The position numbers and the translations under genes are program-made. Below are positions 19,601 through 27,102 of a stretch of DNA of 64,000 nucleotides, piece by piece (the stretch's first letter is position 1; every line of letters begins with the position of its first letter). Source of the stretch: M3007 sp041392625. GTDB lineage: Bacteria; Bacteroidota; Bacteroidia; Chitinophagales; Saprospiraceae. The stretch covers positions 1-64,000 of the forward strand of contig JAWKLR010000015.1 in NCBI GenBank assembly GCA_041392625.1, written 5' to 3'. The notes beneath the pieces are model-generated. The model worked only from the letters and a program-made list of their open reading frames with translations, was not told where the DNA came from and did no database searches.

Positions 19601-20729
19601 TTATAGAATTGTTCAGCCTAAGGAACTCCAGCACCGTGATTGGGCGATTATACGAGTGCGTGACAACGGGGTTGGAATTCCTGAAGATCAATTGCAAAAC
19701 GTATTCGATCAGTTTTATCAGGTAGATAATGCAGAAAGCCGCCAGGGCAAGGGTACCGGAATCGGATTGGCTCTGGTAAAAGAACTATTGTTTCTGAAGG
19801 GCGGTGGATTGGTTGTAAATAGCAGGGTCGGCCAGGGGACCGATTTCATAGTTTCACTACTCGTCCGTCCTGTAGATGCAAGTATTCAAGAGCCGCCCAT
19901 CGCTTCCGGATCATCAGCCCCCGTTGAAGTACAGTCAACAACGCCGAATCAAATCAAATCAAATAAAAATCTTCCAACGGTTCTGATCATCGAAGACAAT
20001 TCGGATGTGTTGGACTACCTCAGTATGTGCCTGGAAAACACCTACCGAATCCAGCGGGCTAAAGATGGACAGGCTGGAATTGATGCTGCGCTAGAATCAA
20101 TTCCAGATATTATTATTTCCGATGTAATGATGCCGCATAAAGATGGATATGAAGTTGTGAAAACCTTGAAAAACGATGAACGCACCAGTCACATTCCGAT
20201 CATTTTGCTTACAGCCAGGGCCGATATCGATTCGCGCATTCAGGGTTTGAAGCGTGGTGCTGACGCCTATCTGGCCAAGCCCTTCGACAAGGAAGAGCTG
20301 CTGACCTATATCGAGAATTTGTTGAAACAGCGACAACATTTGCATGAACGCTATGCTTCAGGTGACCTGGTACATGGTGGGACCTGGACAAGGAATGAAC
20401 AAGACCTGCAACTGGAGGATACGTTTATTCAAAAGATCCAGGATGTGTTGGCGGAAAATATGCAGGATGAAGACTTTGATGTGCCCAGCCTCTGCAAAGC
20501 CATAAACATGAGCCGTGCCCAATTGCACCGCAAACTTACAGCCCTCACCGGAAAATCAGCTACCCGGTACATACGTACGGTGCGCTTGCATAAAGCCCGC
20601 CAATTACTCTTAAGTTCTGATAAAACCGTATCCGAAATTGCTTTTGAAGTAGGCTTTCGACACCTGCAGCATTTCTCGTCTTCTTTTACTGCGGAATTTG
20701 GGCAATCACCCAGTAGTCTTAGAAAATAA
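16632..20729 (+). CDS. Hybrid two-component system (propeller sensor, histidine kinase, receiver, AraC output)
   Basis: One-protein signalling system of about 1365 residues. Order seen: signal peptide (ending MYGATAQ), two-component propeller repeats (EDGLSQGFI, DKEGFLWIGTSHGLNRYDG and later copies), a Y_Y_Y-type domain near residues 710-780 (YLEGAESPWSH), a membrane helix near 785-808, the kinase His in NITHEFRTPL at about 841, ATPase motifs (DNGVGIPEDQL, GTGIGLAL), a receiver with DVMMPHKDGYEV at about 1162, and an AraC HTH (INMSRAQLHRKLTALTGKS). No ATG precedes the signal peptide; GTG 16632 gives a normal one and TTG 16599 is the alternative. It probably controls the secreted-protein gene at 21000, where a direct-repeat operator is visible. 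Confidence 0.9.
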   Translation: MLIFQDIRSQLAILLCTIFCMYGATAQQVGGSEKLTIEDGLSQGFITYITQDKEGFLWIGTSHGLNRYDGREIRIFTNDPLNPYSIASNWIKGVGDLGDYILVELRDGNLNVFDKRTQKFYLLSNLESNLPKRDFGEISNLFIDSENTVWVVENSTNLIHLTINKRAGVEMPVLRIIKEIKIDNSSQLPFSELNESQDRIWLLSRQLLLSVDKKTGQVTQPISNQTDLRTLLIAPDGSVWIGGVNKIGKYVQGKVTWIETDFITKYLEYDPLKNQILAGAEKRLLVFDAAELDLPFVSSSKGEELLSIDKGIFNLFFKDRSGILWVGTNGYGVRKYNRVLHRFQNSYTNFSIYTPLHIDPEGNTCFIITSNTFLFSRQGMSEKHSLYKLRNLIDRNSLSQVDENGDYWFVTPKSPEGKKFMFYKLGAQKPADWQLVTSIPFDTLIDFTIFRENPRYMWLAYQPGIYRINLLNLKTDFFEYKNLLPDKVWINSMTKSDNGIFWIATSHGLIMASPTETGFDFELLTTDPGNEQALLSNDVSCLVLDQADSSMLWIATRGGGLTKLDTKTMRYRHFYTRNGFPNDVVYSLLFDDAGFLWISTNSGIVRLNPATEKIRQYTVEDGLATNEFNQNAVGRKPDGTFVFGGVKGLASFLPADFSDNQVVPKVCITGLEINNQRIDYGDSTGILDQSIEFTKQLTLPFTQNNITLHFVGLEFTIPAKNKFKYYLEGAESPWSHISTENQASYLNLSPGNYTFFIKASNSDGIWNEVPVELSITILPPWYRSTTAYILYILALAALAYGVLKFVLHRQRLQDRLQMEHREAERLKELDAFKSRVFTNITHEFRTPLTVIQGMAGELEKYDPDKPVTTVKKSANIIHRNGAELLRMINQLLDLAKLEANSMVLKPEPTNLVSFVKYLAASFQSLAASKGIELEIESTVDEIPTKVDKGQVQTIISNLLSNAIKFTPQGGQINLSIHRSSHWQDGVNNGFYRIVQPKELQHRDWAIIRVRDNGVGIPEDQLQNVFDQFYQVDNAESRQGKGTGIGLALVKELLFLKGGGLVVNSRVGQGTDFIVSLLVRPVDASIQEPPIASGSSAPVEVQSTTPNQIKSNKNLPTVLIIEDNSDVLDYLSMCLENTYRIQRAKDGQAGIDAALESIPDIIISDVMMPHKDGYEVVKTLKNDERTSHIPIILLTARADIDSRIQGLKRGADAYLAKPFDKEELLTYIENLLKQRQHLHERYASGDLVHGGTWTRNEQDLQLEDTFIQKIQDVLAENMQDEDFDVPSLCKAINMSRAQLHRKLTALTGKSATRYIRTVRLHKARQLLLSSDKTVSEIAFEVGFRHLQHFSSSFTAEFGQSPSSLRK

Positions 20730-20838
20730 AGTGGCTTGATTATTTCCAAAATCAATGCCCCGACAATTGTAGGTTCCGAGTATAGAATCATCTGATTTTC
20801 TATCCTTTCAGCCTTTTTTCAGCGCTTTTTTATCAAAA

Positions 20839-20875
20839 TGAGACATAGCCGGAAACAATTGAGACATTTCCGGAA
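20839..20875 (+). promoter_or_regulatory. Direct-repeat operator, likely bound by the AraC domain of the hybrid regulator
   Basis: The two half-sites TGAGACATAGCCGGAA (20839-20854) and TGAGACATTTCCGGAA (20860-20875) are 21 bp apart, two helical turns, in the same orientation. This is the arrangement expected for an AraC-type dimer activator. They end about 23 bp before the -7-like box CACCTTTG at 20898, where a -33 element would otherwise be, and no -33 match is seen there. Confidence 0.55.
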
Positions 20876-20897
20876 GCATGCCACAGTGCTCTTAGGG

Positions 20898-20905
20898 CAC
20901 CTTTG
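20898..20905 (+). promoter_or_regulatory. -7-like promoter box CACCTTTG
   Basis: One base off the Bacteroidota consensus TAnnTTTG, placed 95 bp before the ATG at 21000 and just downstream of the direct-repeat operator. The weak box without a -33 element fits an activator-dependent promoter. Confidence 0.4.
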
Positions 20906-20999
20906 TAGCGGGTAAAATACTACGCCCAAGAAAAGGAGTCATGCAGAAAATCCTGAAAAGAGTATGCGGTCAGATTTATTAACGTAAAACTCAATTGTT

Positions 21000-22772
21000 A
21001 TGGAATTCAAGTTTAGTAAAACACAGAAAAAAGTTAAATCCCGCAACACCTTGTTCAGCGTGATAATCACGTTGTTTGTTTTATCTTTTACCATCAACAC
21101 GGGCAGTGCTCAGGAATATGCCTATGTTGCAAATGGCAATGGAAGCACGCTACATAAAGTTGACTTGGTAACCAACACTATAGTAGGTTCTGCCACACTT
21201 CCTGGCGCTCCGTCTTCCTATTTTGTTGCTATTACACCCGATGGATCTACAGCATATACCACCAACGATTTTAGTGATAATGTACGCATCGTCGATGCAG
21301 TTACCATGGATTACATTGGGGAAATACCCGGCATCGGAACCTGTGATGGGATGGCTATTACATCGGATGGCGCTTATGGCTATGTCTCTCAAATCGCTTC
21401 ATTTTTCTCAAGTTCTGCTATTTATGTGATAGACCTAAATACCAATACTATTGCTACAACCATTACTATACCGGGTATCGGACAAACCCCCAGACCAGGA
21501 ACCTTAACACCTGATGGGGCCTATTTGTATGTACCAATAAGTTCGGGTTCCAGCAGAGTGTCCGTGATATCTACAGCTACTAATACAATCGTGACAAATA
21601 TTGCAATCGGAACGGCTTTTATAGATGGTCCTCCGGTCATGTCTTTGGATGGGGCTTATGTATATGTTGTAGTTGATAATGCGGTCAAGGTTATCGAAAC
21701 AGCAACAAACACGGTAGTTAATAGTATTGCTGTAAGCAGCACTGCACGGGCTGCGGCAATCAGCCCGGATGGTGCATATCTCTATGTTCCCCACCTGAAC
21801 CAGGATTATGTTACAATCATATCGACAACTACCAATTCTGTAGTGAATACGGTAAATGTAGGCGATCGGCCCACAGCGGTAGCCTTTTCTTCAGATGGCT
21901 CGAAGGCCTATGTGACAAATTATAACTCACAGGATATATCAATAATTGAAACGGCTAGCCAAACCGTTGTGGGAACCATTACAGGCTTCAACAATCCCAA
22001 TCATTTAGTGCTGTTTGGGGCGTCGATTCCGGATTCTGACGGTGACGGCGTGAACGACGAAGAAGATGGCTGTCCGTTGGATCCCAACAAAGTAGAGCCA
22101 GGCCAGTGCGGTTGTGGTGTGGAGGATGTAGATTCGGATGGAGATGGCATTGCAGATTGCGTTGATAACTGTATTGAAACAGCCAATGCCGATCAGGCAG
22201 ATAGCGATGAGGATGGCATCGGTGACGCCTGCGACGCATGCCCCGCAATTCCGGATCCAAACTGTGCCACCTGCGGCAACGGAAAATACCTGGTGTGCCA
22301 CATTCCACCTGGCAATCCCGAAAATGCTCAGCAACTTTGTATTTCCCTGAATGCTGCAAACAACCACATCGGCAACCACGGCGGTTGTTATTGGGGAGTT
22401 TGTGACTCGGAAACAAATGCAATTGGGAATGATCAAGGAACAATAAAAACAAGCCAGTCACAAGACGCCTTTGACCGAGCAGAAAATAACAATCCGATTG
22501 TCGAAACAGAAAATGGGAATGCCTATTATTTCGAAGTTTCACCCAACCCTGCCATCGACCGGATTAATATCCACCTGCATGGTCAAAGCAAAGATGCACA
22601 TTTGTACATCCACGATCAGCTGGGCCGGCTCGTCTGGAATCAGCCTCTGGACCAGGAGCAAAGCAGCTTCCAGATTGTTTTGTCCGATAAAAATATGCTG
22701 AACGGTACATACTTTGTCACAGTTCGTACAAATGGGGAAAGCATCACAAAGCAAGTGATTGTTCTGAAGTAA
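21000..22772 (+). CDS. Secreted YVTN beta-propeller protein with calcium-type repeats and T9SS sorting domain
   Basis: A 590-residue precursor. Residues 1-38 form a long signal peptide ending in GSAQ. Residues ~39-340 are about seven YVTN-type propeller blades (TPDGSTAYTTN, SPDGAYLYVPHLN, SSDGSKAYVTNYN). Residues ~345-425 are thrombospondin type 3-like calcium loops (DSDGDGVNDEEDGCP, DSDEDGIGDACDACP). A Cys/His-rich module follows (YLVCHIPPGNPENAQQLCIS), often seen in Bacteroidota secreted proteins, and the last ~80 residues are a type A sorting domain (FEVSPNPAIDRINIHLHG). The protein is a surface or released protein; binding rather than catalysis is likely. The operator upstream and the gene order suggest control by the neighbouring hybrid regulator. 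Confidence 0.88.
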   Translation: MEFKFSKTQKKVKSRNTLFSVIITLFVLSFTINTGSAQEYAYVANGNGSTLHKVDLVTNTIVGSATLPGAPSSYFVAITPDGSTAYTTNDFSDNVRIVDAVTMDYIGEIPGIGTCDGMAITSDGAYGYVSQIASFFSSSAIYVIDLNTNTIATTITIPGIGQTPRPGTLTPDGAYLYVPISSGSSRVSVISTATNTIVTNIAIGTAFIDGPPVMSLDGAYVYVVVDNAVKVIETATNTVVNSIAVSSTARAAAISPDGAYLYVPHLNQDYVTIISTTTNSVVNTVNVGDRPTAVAFSSDGSKAYVTNYNSQDISIIETASQTVVGTITGFNNPNHLVLFGASIPDSDGDGVNDEEDGCPLDPNKVEPGQCGCGVEDVDSDGDGIADCVDNCIETANADQADSDEDGIGDACDACPAIPDPNCATCGNGKYLVCHIPPGNPENAQQLCISLNAANNHIGNHGGCYWGVCDSETNAIGNDQGTIKTSQSQDAFDRAENNNPIVETENGNAYYFEVSPNPAIDRINIHLHGQSKDAHLYIHDQLGRLVWNQPLDQEQSSFQIVLSDKNMLNGTYFVTVRTNGESITKQVIVLK

Positions 22773-22796
22773 GAAGACCGGATTTCCGATTTCCAA

Positions 22797-23156
22797 TTAC
22801 ATGAATTCCGATTGCTGATTGGATTTTCGATGTTTGATTGAAGTCCTTGCCGACGCGGGTTTATTACTGGCGATAAATATTGAAATCAGTTCATTGTTTT
22901 CTGAGATCAAGCTGGCCAGCTTGATCTCAGAAAACCAATTTCGCTTGGCAATCAGTTTTAATGCTACATGGGTTTCCCTGAGTTCTTTCTGGCAGATTTT
23001 CATTTTATGGATAAAGTCATCCCTGGATTCTGCGGCTTGTGCTTCACCGTAATTCAGGGCTGGCGAGGTAGCAGATCGAATGATCTGTGATGCCAGATGC
23101 ATATTGATTGACGAATGACGATTACATGATTTATGATTGTTGATTTGGATTTGCAA
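22797..23156 (-). pseudogene. Truncated four-helix-bundle protein (TIGR02436/S23-like), copy B
   Basis: From about 23095 leftwards the minus strand encodes HLASQIIRSATSPALNYGEA and a following helical region almost identical to the intact copy at 23713-24126. The first ~32 residues, which form helix 1, are missing: just before His-Leu-Ala the sequence jumps into the AT-rich tandem array, so the present frame begins with unrelated residues (MQIQINNHKSC). An in-frame ATG in the junction (NMHLASQ) could still start a shorter product. The later part carries SEIKLASLISEN, encoded by a perfect 38-bp palindrome. Likely an older paralogue cut by recombination at CAGATGC. Confidence 0.65.
22897..22934. 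repeat. Perfect 38-bp palindrome inside copy B
   Basis: Each half is 19 bp (TTTTCTGAGATCAAGCTGG and its exact reverse complement) with no spacer. Because the halves are in the right phase, both strands translate to SEIKLASLISEN. The corresponding place in copy A is not palindromic (SAGKLIPLLSEC). Confidence 0.85.
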
Positions 23157-23873
23157 TTGTTGATTTTTCGCCGGGTTGTGTGTTCCTTCGAGTTTTATTC
23201 TTTACAATGGTCTTTGTGCTGGCGACGAAAATGGCGATCAATTCGTTGCATTCGGAGAGGAGTGGAATGAGTTTTCCTGCTGAGAACCAGATGCATATTG
23301 ATTGACGAATGACGATTACATGATTTATGATTGTTGATTTGGATTTGCGATTATTGATTTTTCGCCGGGTTATTGTGTTCCTTCGAGTTTTATTCTTTAC
23401 AATGGTCTTTGTGCTGGCGACGAAAATGGCGATCAATTCGTTGCATTCGGAGAGAGTGGAATGAGTTTTCCTGCTGAGAACCAGATGCATATTGATTGAC
23501 GAATGACGATTACATGATTTATGATTGTTGATTTGGATTTGCGATTATTGATTTTTCGCCGGGTTGTGTGTTCCTTCGAGTTTTATTCTTTACAATGGTC
23601 TTTGTGCTGGCGACGAAAATGGTGATCAATTCGTTGCATTCGGAGAGGAGAGGAATGAGTTTTCCTGCTGAGAACCAGATGCATATTGATTGACGAATGA
23701 TGATTACATGATTTATGATTGTTGATTTGGATTTGCGATTATTGATTTTTCGCCGGGTTGTGTGTTCCTTCGAGTTTTATTCTTTACAATGGTCTTTGTG
23801 CTGGCGACGAAAATGGCGATCAATTCGTTGCATTCGGAGAGGAGTGGAATGAGTTTTCCTGCTGAGAACCAGT
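23101..23873. repeat. Tandem array of four 194-bp units
   Basis: Unit starts are at 23101, 23295, 23489 and 23683, each beginning ATATTGATTGACGAATGA and ending GAGAACCAG. Period is 194 bp throughout because small indels compensate; differences between units are only a few bases. Each unit holds an AT-rich heptamer-like stretch (about 60 bp) and the last ~130 bp of the four-helix-bundle coding region. The fourth unit runs into the intact gene, and the first is joined to truncated copy B. The near identity points to recent amplification. Confidence 0.9.
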
Positions 23874-24126
23874 TGCGTTTGTCAATCAACTGAAGACAAA
23901 CGAAGGTTTCCCTGAGTTCTTTCTGGCAGATTTTCATTTTGTGAACGAAGTCATCCCTGGATTCTGCGGCTTGTGCTTCACCGTAATTCAGGGCTGGCGA
24001 GGTAGCAGATCGAATGATCTGTGATGCCAGATGCTTTCCACTGTATGTTTTAGGCAATTGTTCAGCCATATCCATTACCCTGGAAGCAAAAACTATTAGC
24101 CGGTTCTCAAGTTCATAAGCTTTCAT
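23713..24126 (-). CDS. Four-helix-bundle protein (TIGR02436, 23S rRNA intervening-sequence-protein-like), intact copy A
   Basis: A 137-residue protein starting MKAYELENRLIVFASRVMDM. The four amphipathic helices and the motif SQIIRSATSPALNYGEAQAA followed by FVHKMKICQKELRET match the four-helix-bundle family that also includes proteins encoded in 23S rRNA intervening sequences. The molecular role of free-standing members is not known. Its 3' end is part of a four-copy tandem array, and the region upstream of its start carries a heptamer-repeat arm that is the reverse complement of the array. It has no operon partner; the comM gene upstream is on the same strand but separate. Confidence 0.85.
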   Translation of the reverse strand: MKAYELENRLIVFASRVMDMAEQLPKTYSGKHLASQIIRSATSPALNYGEAQAAESRDDFVHKMKICQKELRETFVCLQLIDKRNWFSAGKLIPLLSECNELIAIFVASTKTIVKNKTRRNTQPGEKSIIANPNQQS

Positions 24127-24151
24127 AGGTACAATTTGTGTTTAGATCATC

Positions 24152-24200
24152 AATCATAAATCCAAATCAACAATCATAAATCATGTAATCGTCATTCGTA
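24152..24200. repeat. Heptamer-like inverted arm upstream of the four-helix-bundle gene
   Basis: Seven loose heptamers of the type AATCATA fill this stretch. About 45 bp are the reverse complement of the AT-rich part of each 194-bp unit (for example 23691-23738), so the gene between them is flanked by inverted repeats. The arm ends 5 bp before the stop of comM. Confidence 0.75.
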
Positions 24201-24205
24201 ATTCC

Positions 24206-25768
24206 TCATCCCGCCCAACTCTCCCGGTCCAAGCTCCGGTAGTGAATGGCTTCTGAAAGATCTTCGATCCGAATTTCCGGGCTGCCGCCCAGATCCGCCG
24301 CCGTGCGGGCGACTTTTAGTATGCGGTCGTATGCACGAGCCGAAAGCTGAAGTCGCTCCATGGCGGTTTTTAGCAGTGTTGTTCCTGCTGTGCTGATCTG
24401 ACAAACCTCACGCACCATCCGATTGGGCATTTGGGCATTGCAATACACGTTTTCCAGGTGTTTAAATCGCGCTTCCTGAATTTCCCGTGCCCGCAGTACC
24501 CGCTCGCGGATTTCGGAACTGCAGATTTTGTTCTTTTCCCTGCTTGCCAGTTCATCGTAACTCACAGGCGTGACTTCCACGTGCAAATCAATCCGGTCGA
24601 GCAGCGGACCGGAAATCTTGGATACGTATTTTTTTACTACTCCGGGCCCGCACACGCAGTCCTTTTCAGGGTGGTTGTGGTAGCCACACGGGCAGGGATT
24701 CATACTGGCTACCAACATAAAGCTGGCGGGGTAGTCAACGCTGATTTTTGCCCTGCTAATACTCACCTTGCGTTCCTCCATAGGCTGTCGCATTACCTCC
24801 AGTGCAGTGCGTTTAAATTCGGGCAACTCGTCCAGGAATAATACGCCGTTGTGCGCTACGCTGATTTCTCCCGGCATTGGGTCGGAACCACCGCCTACCA
24901 GTGCAACATCACTTATGGTATGGTGCGGCGACCGGAAAGGCCGGGTGCTTACCAGGGCAGTGTTGGAGGGCAATATGCCTGCAACCGAATGAATTTTGGT
25001 GGTTTCCAGTGCTTCATGCAAACTCAGGGCCGGAAGAATGGTGGGGAGTCGACGTGCCAACATGGTTTTACCGGCACCAGGTGGACCGATAAGGATAACG
25101 TTGTGGCCGCCGGCCGCCGCCAATTCCAGCGCGCGTTTGATGTTTTCCTGACCTTTTACGTCTGAAAAATCCACATCGTAGTTGTTCAGACTATGGGCAA
25201 ATTCCTCCCGCGCATTTACCTGCTCGGGCTTTATTTCTCCCGTACCGGATAATACTGATATGGCTTCATTGAGTGTTTCAACACCATAAACTTCCAGGTC
25301 ATTTACGATGGCTGCTTCTTTTGCATTGGCTTTAGGCAGGATAAATCCCTGCTTTTTTTCCTTTCGTGCCTGGATCGCAATGGGCAAGGCACCTTTGATA
25401 GGCCGCAGCGAACCATCCAGGGAAAGTTCGCCCATGATAAAAAAGGACTCCAGCAGTTCTGCCGGAATGATCCCGGCACCGGCCAGTCGCCCTATGGTAA
25501 TGGGAAGATCAAATGCCGAACCTTCTTTCCGGATATTTGCAGGAGCCAGGTTGATAATAGTTTTTAGTCGGCCCAAATGGATGCCGCTGTTTTTGAGTGC
25601 TGCTTCTGTACGGAGTTGGCCCTCGCGGATGGCATTGTCTGCCAGACCAACAATATGGATACTGGGTGTGTCGGCAGATACACCTACGGCTCCCCCGGTA
25701 TTCACTTCAATGGCAATGGTGCGGGCATCTACACCGTGTACTGCACCTGCATAGGTTTTTACGAGCAT
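24206..25768 (-). CDS. comM: YifB/ComM-family Mg-chelatase-like AAA+ ATPase
   Basis: A 520-residue AAA+ protein. The N-terminal ~180 residues form the Lon-like/ChlI N domain (MLVKTYAGAVHGVDARTIAI, then PSIHIVGLADNAIRE). The Walker A motif is GPPGAGKTMLARR, Walker B is VLFLDELPEF, and a four-Cys site occurs in NPCPCGYHNHPEKDCVCGP. ComM is a hexameric helicase that drives branch migration during integration of incoming DNA in natural transformation. ATG 25768 is chosen because the family begins MLVK; a longer frame to 25828 crosses the promoter. Its stop lies 5 bp from the repeat arm of the four-helix-bundle locus. Confidence 0.9.
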   Translation of the reverse strand: MLVKTYAGAVHGVDARTIAIEVNTGGAVGVSADTPSIHIVGLADNAIREGQLRTEAALKNSGIHLGRLKTIINLAPANIRKEGSAFDLPITIGRLAGAGIIPAELLESFFIMGELSLDGSLRPIKGALPIAIQARKEKKQGFILPKANAKEAAIVNDLEVYGVETLNEAISVLSGTGEIKPEQVNAREEFAHSLNNYDVDFSDVKGQENIKRALELAAAGGHNVILIGPPGAGKTMLARRLPTILPALSLHEALETTKIHSVAGILPSNTALVSTRPFRSPHHTISDVALVGGGSDPMPGEISVAHNGVLFLDELPEFKRTALEVMRQPMEERKVSISRAKISVDYPASFMLVASMNPCPCGYHNHPEKDCVCGPGVVKKYVSKISGPLLDRIDLHVEVTPVSYDELASREKNKICSSEIRERVLRAREIQEARFKHLENVYCNAQMPNRMVREVCQISTAGTTLLKTAMERLQLSARAYDRILKVARTAADLGGSPEIRIEDLSEAIHYRSLDRESWAG

Positions 25769-25797
25769 GGTTTTTGGGTGTTTTTTTGGTTTCTGGC

Positions 25798-25828
25798 CAA
25801 AGGTATGCGCTGTTGGTATAAAGATCAA
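25798..25828 (-). promoter_or_regulatory. Promoter of comM
   Basis: On the minus strand TTG (25826-25828) and TACCTTTG (25798-25805) are separated by exactly 20 bp, an excellent match to the Bacteroidota -33/-7 pattern. It would start transcription about 22 bp before the ATG. Confidence 0.65.
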
Positions 25829-25867
25829 CTTCCAGACCGCCCTGCTCTTGTATTTATTTTAACAACA

Positions 25868-25906
25868 TATAAAAAAAAGGCACTGCACAAAATGTACAAT
25901 GCCTTT
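25868..25906 (-). terminator. Terminator hairpin without an obvious gene
   Basis: AAAGGCA/TGCCTTT plus an inner imperfect stem is followed by eight T on the minus strand only. It lies upstream of the comM promoter. No minus-strand gene is visible between it and 26998, so it either insulates comM or ends an unannotated minus-strand transcript. Confidence 0.45.
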
Positions 25907-26230
25907 CTAATAAGTTGCCTTTAGGGCCAGTGTTAGGTTTAAAATAAAGATGCTTCCAAATTATAGATGGAGCAATCTCGGTGATTAAAAAAGGAATGGG
26001 TGACACGTTTGCCACCCATATGCTTCATGAAAAGCCAGTACTAAGAAGTACTATATTTTGAGTGCGTGTTTTAGAAAAATGCTTTCTCTGATCATTTTTT
26101 CAGGCACAAATCTGCACCTTAATTACCTATATTGATGTATTTAAATATGTAGTAAAAGGAGAAAAAGTTTCACATTGTCGTGTATGTCAACCATGGGCTG
26201 GAAAAATGTAGTATTGATGTGTATTGCTGA

Positions 26231-26257
26231 TTTGATAAAACTTCTTGCGTACATTTG
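26231..26257 (+). promoter_or_regulatory. Promoter of the LuxR-type regulator, with leader hairpin
   Basis: TTTG (26231) and TACATTTG (26250-26257) fit the Bacteroidota boxes, though the spacing of 15 bp is short. Downstream, an 8-bp hairpin at about 26325-26343 (CCTGCTTT with AAGGCGGG, including G-T pairs) lies between two copies of TCTATTAATT, a possible 5' UTR control element. In the rest of 25907-26230 no gene or further signal was recognised. Confidence 0.4.
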
Positions 26258-26362
26258 TCCCGGTCATCTTCCCTAATCCAAATACATTCTTCCTGCATAA
26301 TCATATTCTATTAATTGGGAACCTGCTTTTTCCGGAAGGCGGGAGTGAAATCTATTAATTAT

Positions 26363-26998
26363 ATGCAGTTAGCAATTTTGGATAACGATCCACAATCGCG
26401 GCGTCAGATTAGAACATCCCTTGAGATGGGGACTCATTCCATTTTGTTGGAGGTTGATTCCCCTGAGAAACTTGAATTGGAGTTGGATCGGCACCCCAAC
26501 TTGGATTTGTTGTTAATGGGTATTTCTCCGACTAATACCCAGGTGTTTAGCGAGGTCAAATCGATGCAGAAAATGCTGCCTGGGGTAGCTATTTTTATAT
26601 ATACCGAAGAACTTAATCAACGGGTTTTGTTTCCTGCAGTACGTGCTGGAGTTAAGGCTTTCTTTGTACTCAGTGACCCTGCAAGCAGCCTGTTGTGTGG
26701 TATTGATGCGATCGAGCGAAAACAAGCCTATCTCTCTCCAACGGCAGCAGGCAGTTTTATTTCCGGACTGGAGGGCTGTACGTTCAATCTCCTCGACGAG
26801 GATTTTATCCAGGAATATGATTTTTCACCGAGAGAAAAACGTGTAATGGAATTACTGCTTGCCAGTTACAGTTACAAGGAAATTGGGGCTGAACTGCATG
26901 TAAGCATAAATACCGTCAGGTATTACATCAAAAATATCTACCGCACTCTGGATGTGAGCAGTAGGAAAGAACTCATGCGCAAAATAAAATCGCTTTGA
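26363..26998 (+). CDS. LuxR-family regulator with degenerate receiver domain
   Basis: A 211-residue protein. The N-terminal ~120 residues have receiver-domain layout (MQLAILDNDPQSRRQIRTSL), but the phosphoacceptor Asp is replaced (LDLLLMGISP, Met at the position) and the conserved Lys is Leu (GVKAFFVLSD). The C-terminus is a LuxR/NarL helix-turn-helix (FSPREKRVMELLLASYSYKE, then HVSINTVRYYIKNIYRTL). So it is a DNA-binding protein that probably works without phosphorylation. ATG 26363 is used since the domain begins there; a frame from 26315 would add residues with no family support. No kinase gene is adjacent. The broken gene at 4890 has the same layout. Confidence 0.85.
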   Translation: MQLAILDNDPQSRRQIRTSLEMGTHSILLEVDSPEKLELELDRHPNLDLLLMGISPTNTQVFSEVKSMQKMLPGVAIFIYTEELNQRVLFPAVRAGVKAFFVLSDPASSLLCGIDAIERKQAYLSPTAAGSFISGLEGCTFNLLDEDFIQEYDFSPREKRVMELLLASYSYKEIGAELHVSINTVRYYIKNIYRTLDVSSRKELMRKIKSL

Positions 26999-27041
26999 TA
27001 GGTTAAGCGTGACCCCAAAAAATCCGCAAACCCTATTATTA

Positions 27042-27078
27042 AGCGCCACCCGAGTTTTCAGGTGGCGCTTTCTTTTTT
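27042..27078 (+). terminator. Rho-independent terminator of the LuxR-type gene
   Basis: A perfect 9-bp stem AGCGCCACC/GGTGGCGCT with a 10-nt loop is followed by TTCTTTTTT. Directly after it, 27079-27098 carries CCCAAACAGGCTCTAA, one end of the miniature element seen whole at 32743-32907, with no partner end nearby. Confidence 0.8.
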
Positions 27079-27102
27079 AAAAGCCCAAACAGGCTCTAAG
27101 AG

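Noticed and set aside
22819..23052. A + strand open frame over truncated copy B
   Set aside because: It is open mainly because the palindrome reads the same on both strands; the minus strand shows the protein family.
23101..23873. CRISPR-like array
   Set aside because: The units are 194 bp and nearly identical over their whole length, including gene sequence; there are no unique spacers and no cas genes.
22797..24126. Diversity-generating retroelement (Avd proteins are also four-helix bundles)
   Set aside because: No reverse transcriptase gene and no template/variable repeat pair with adenine-specific differences is present.
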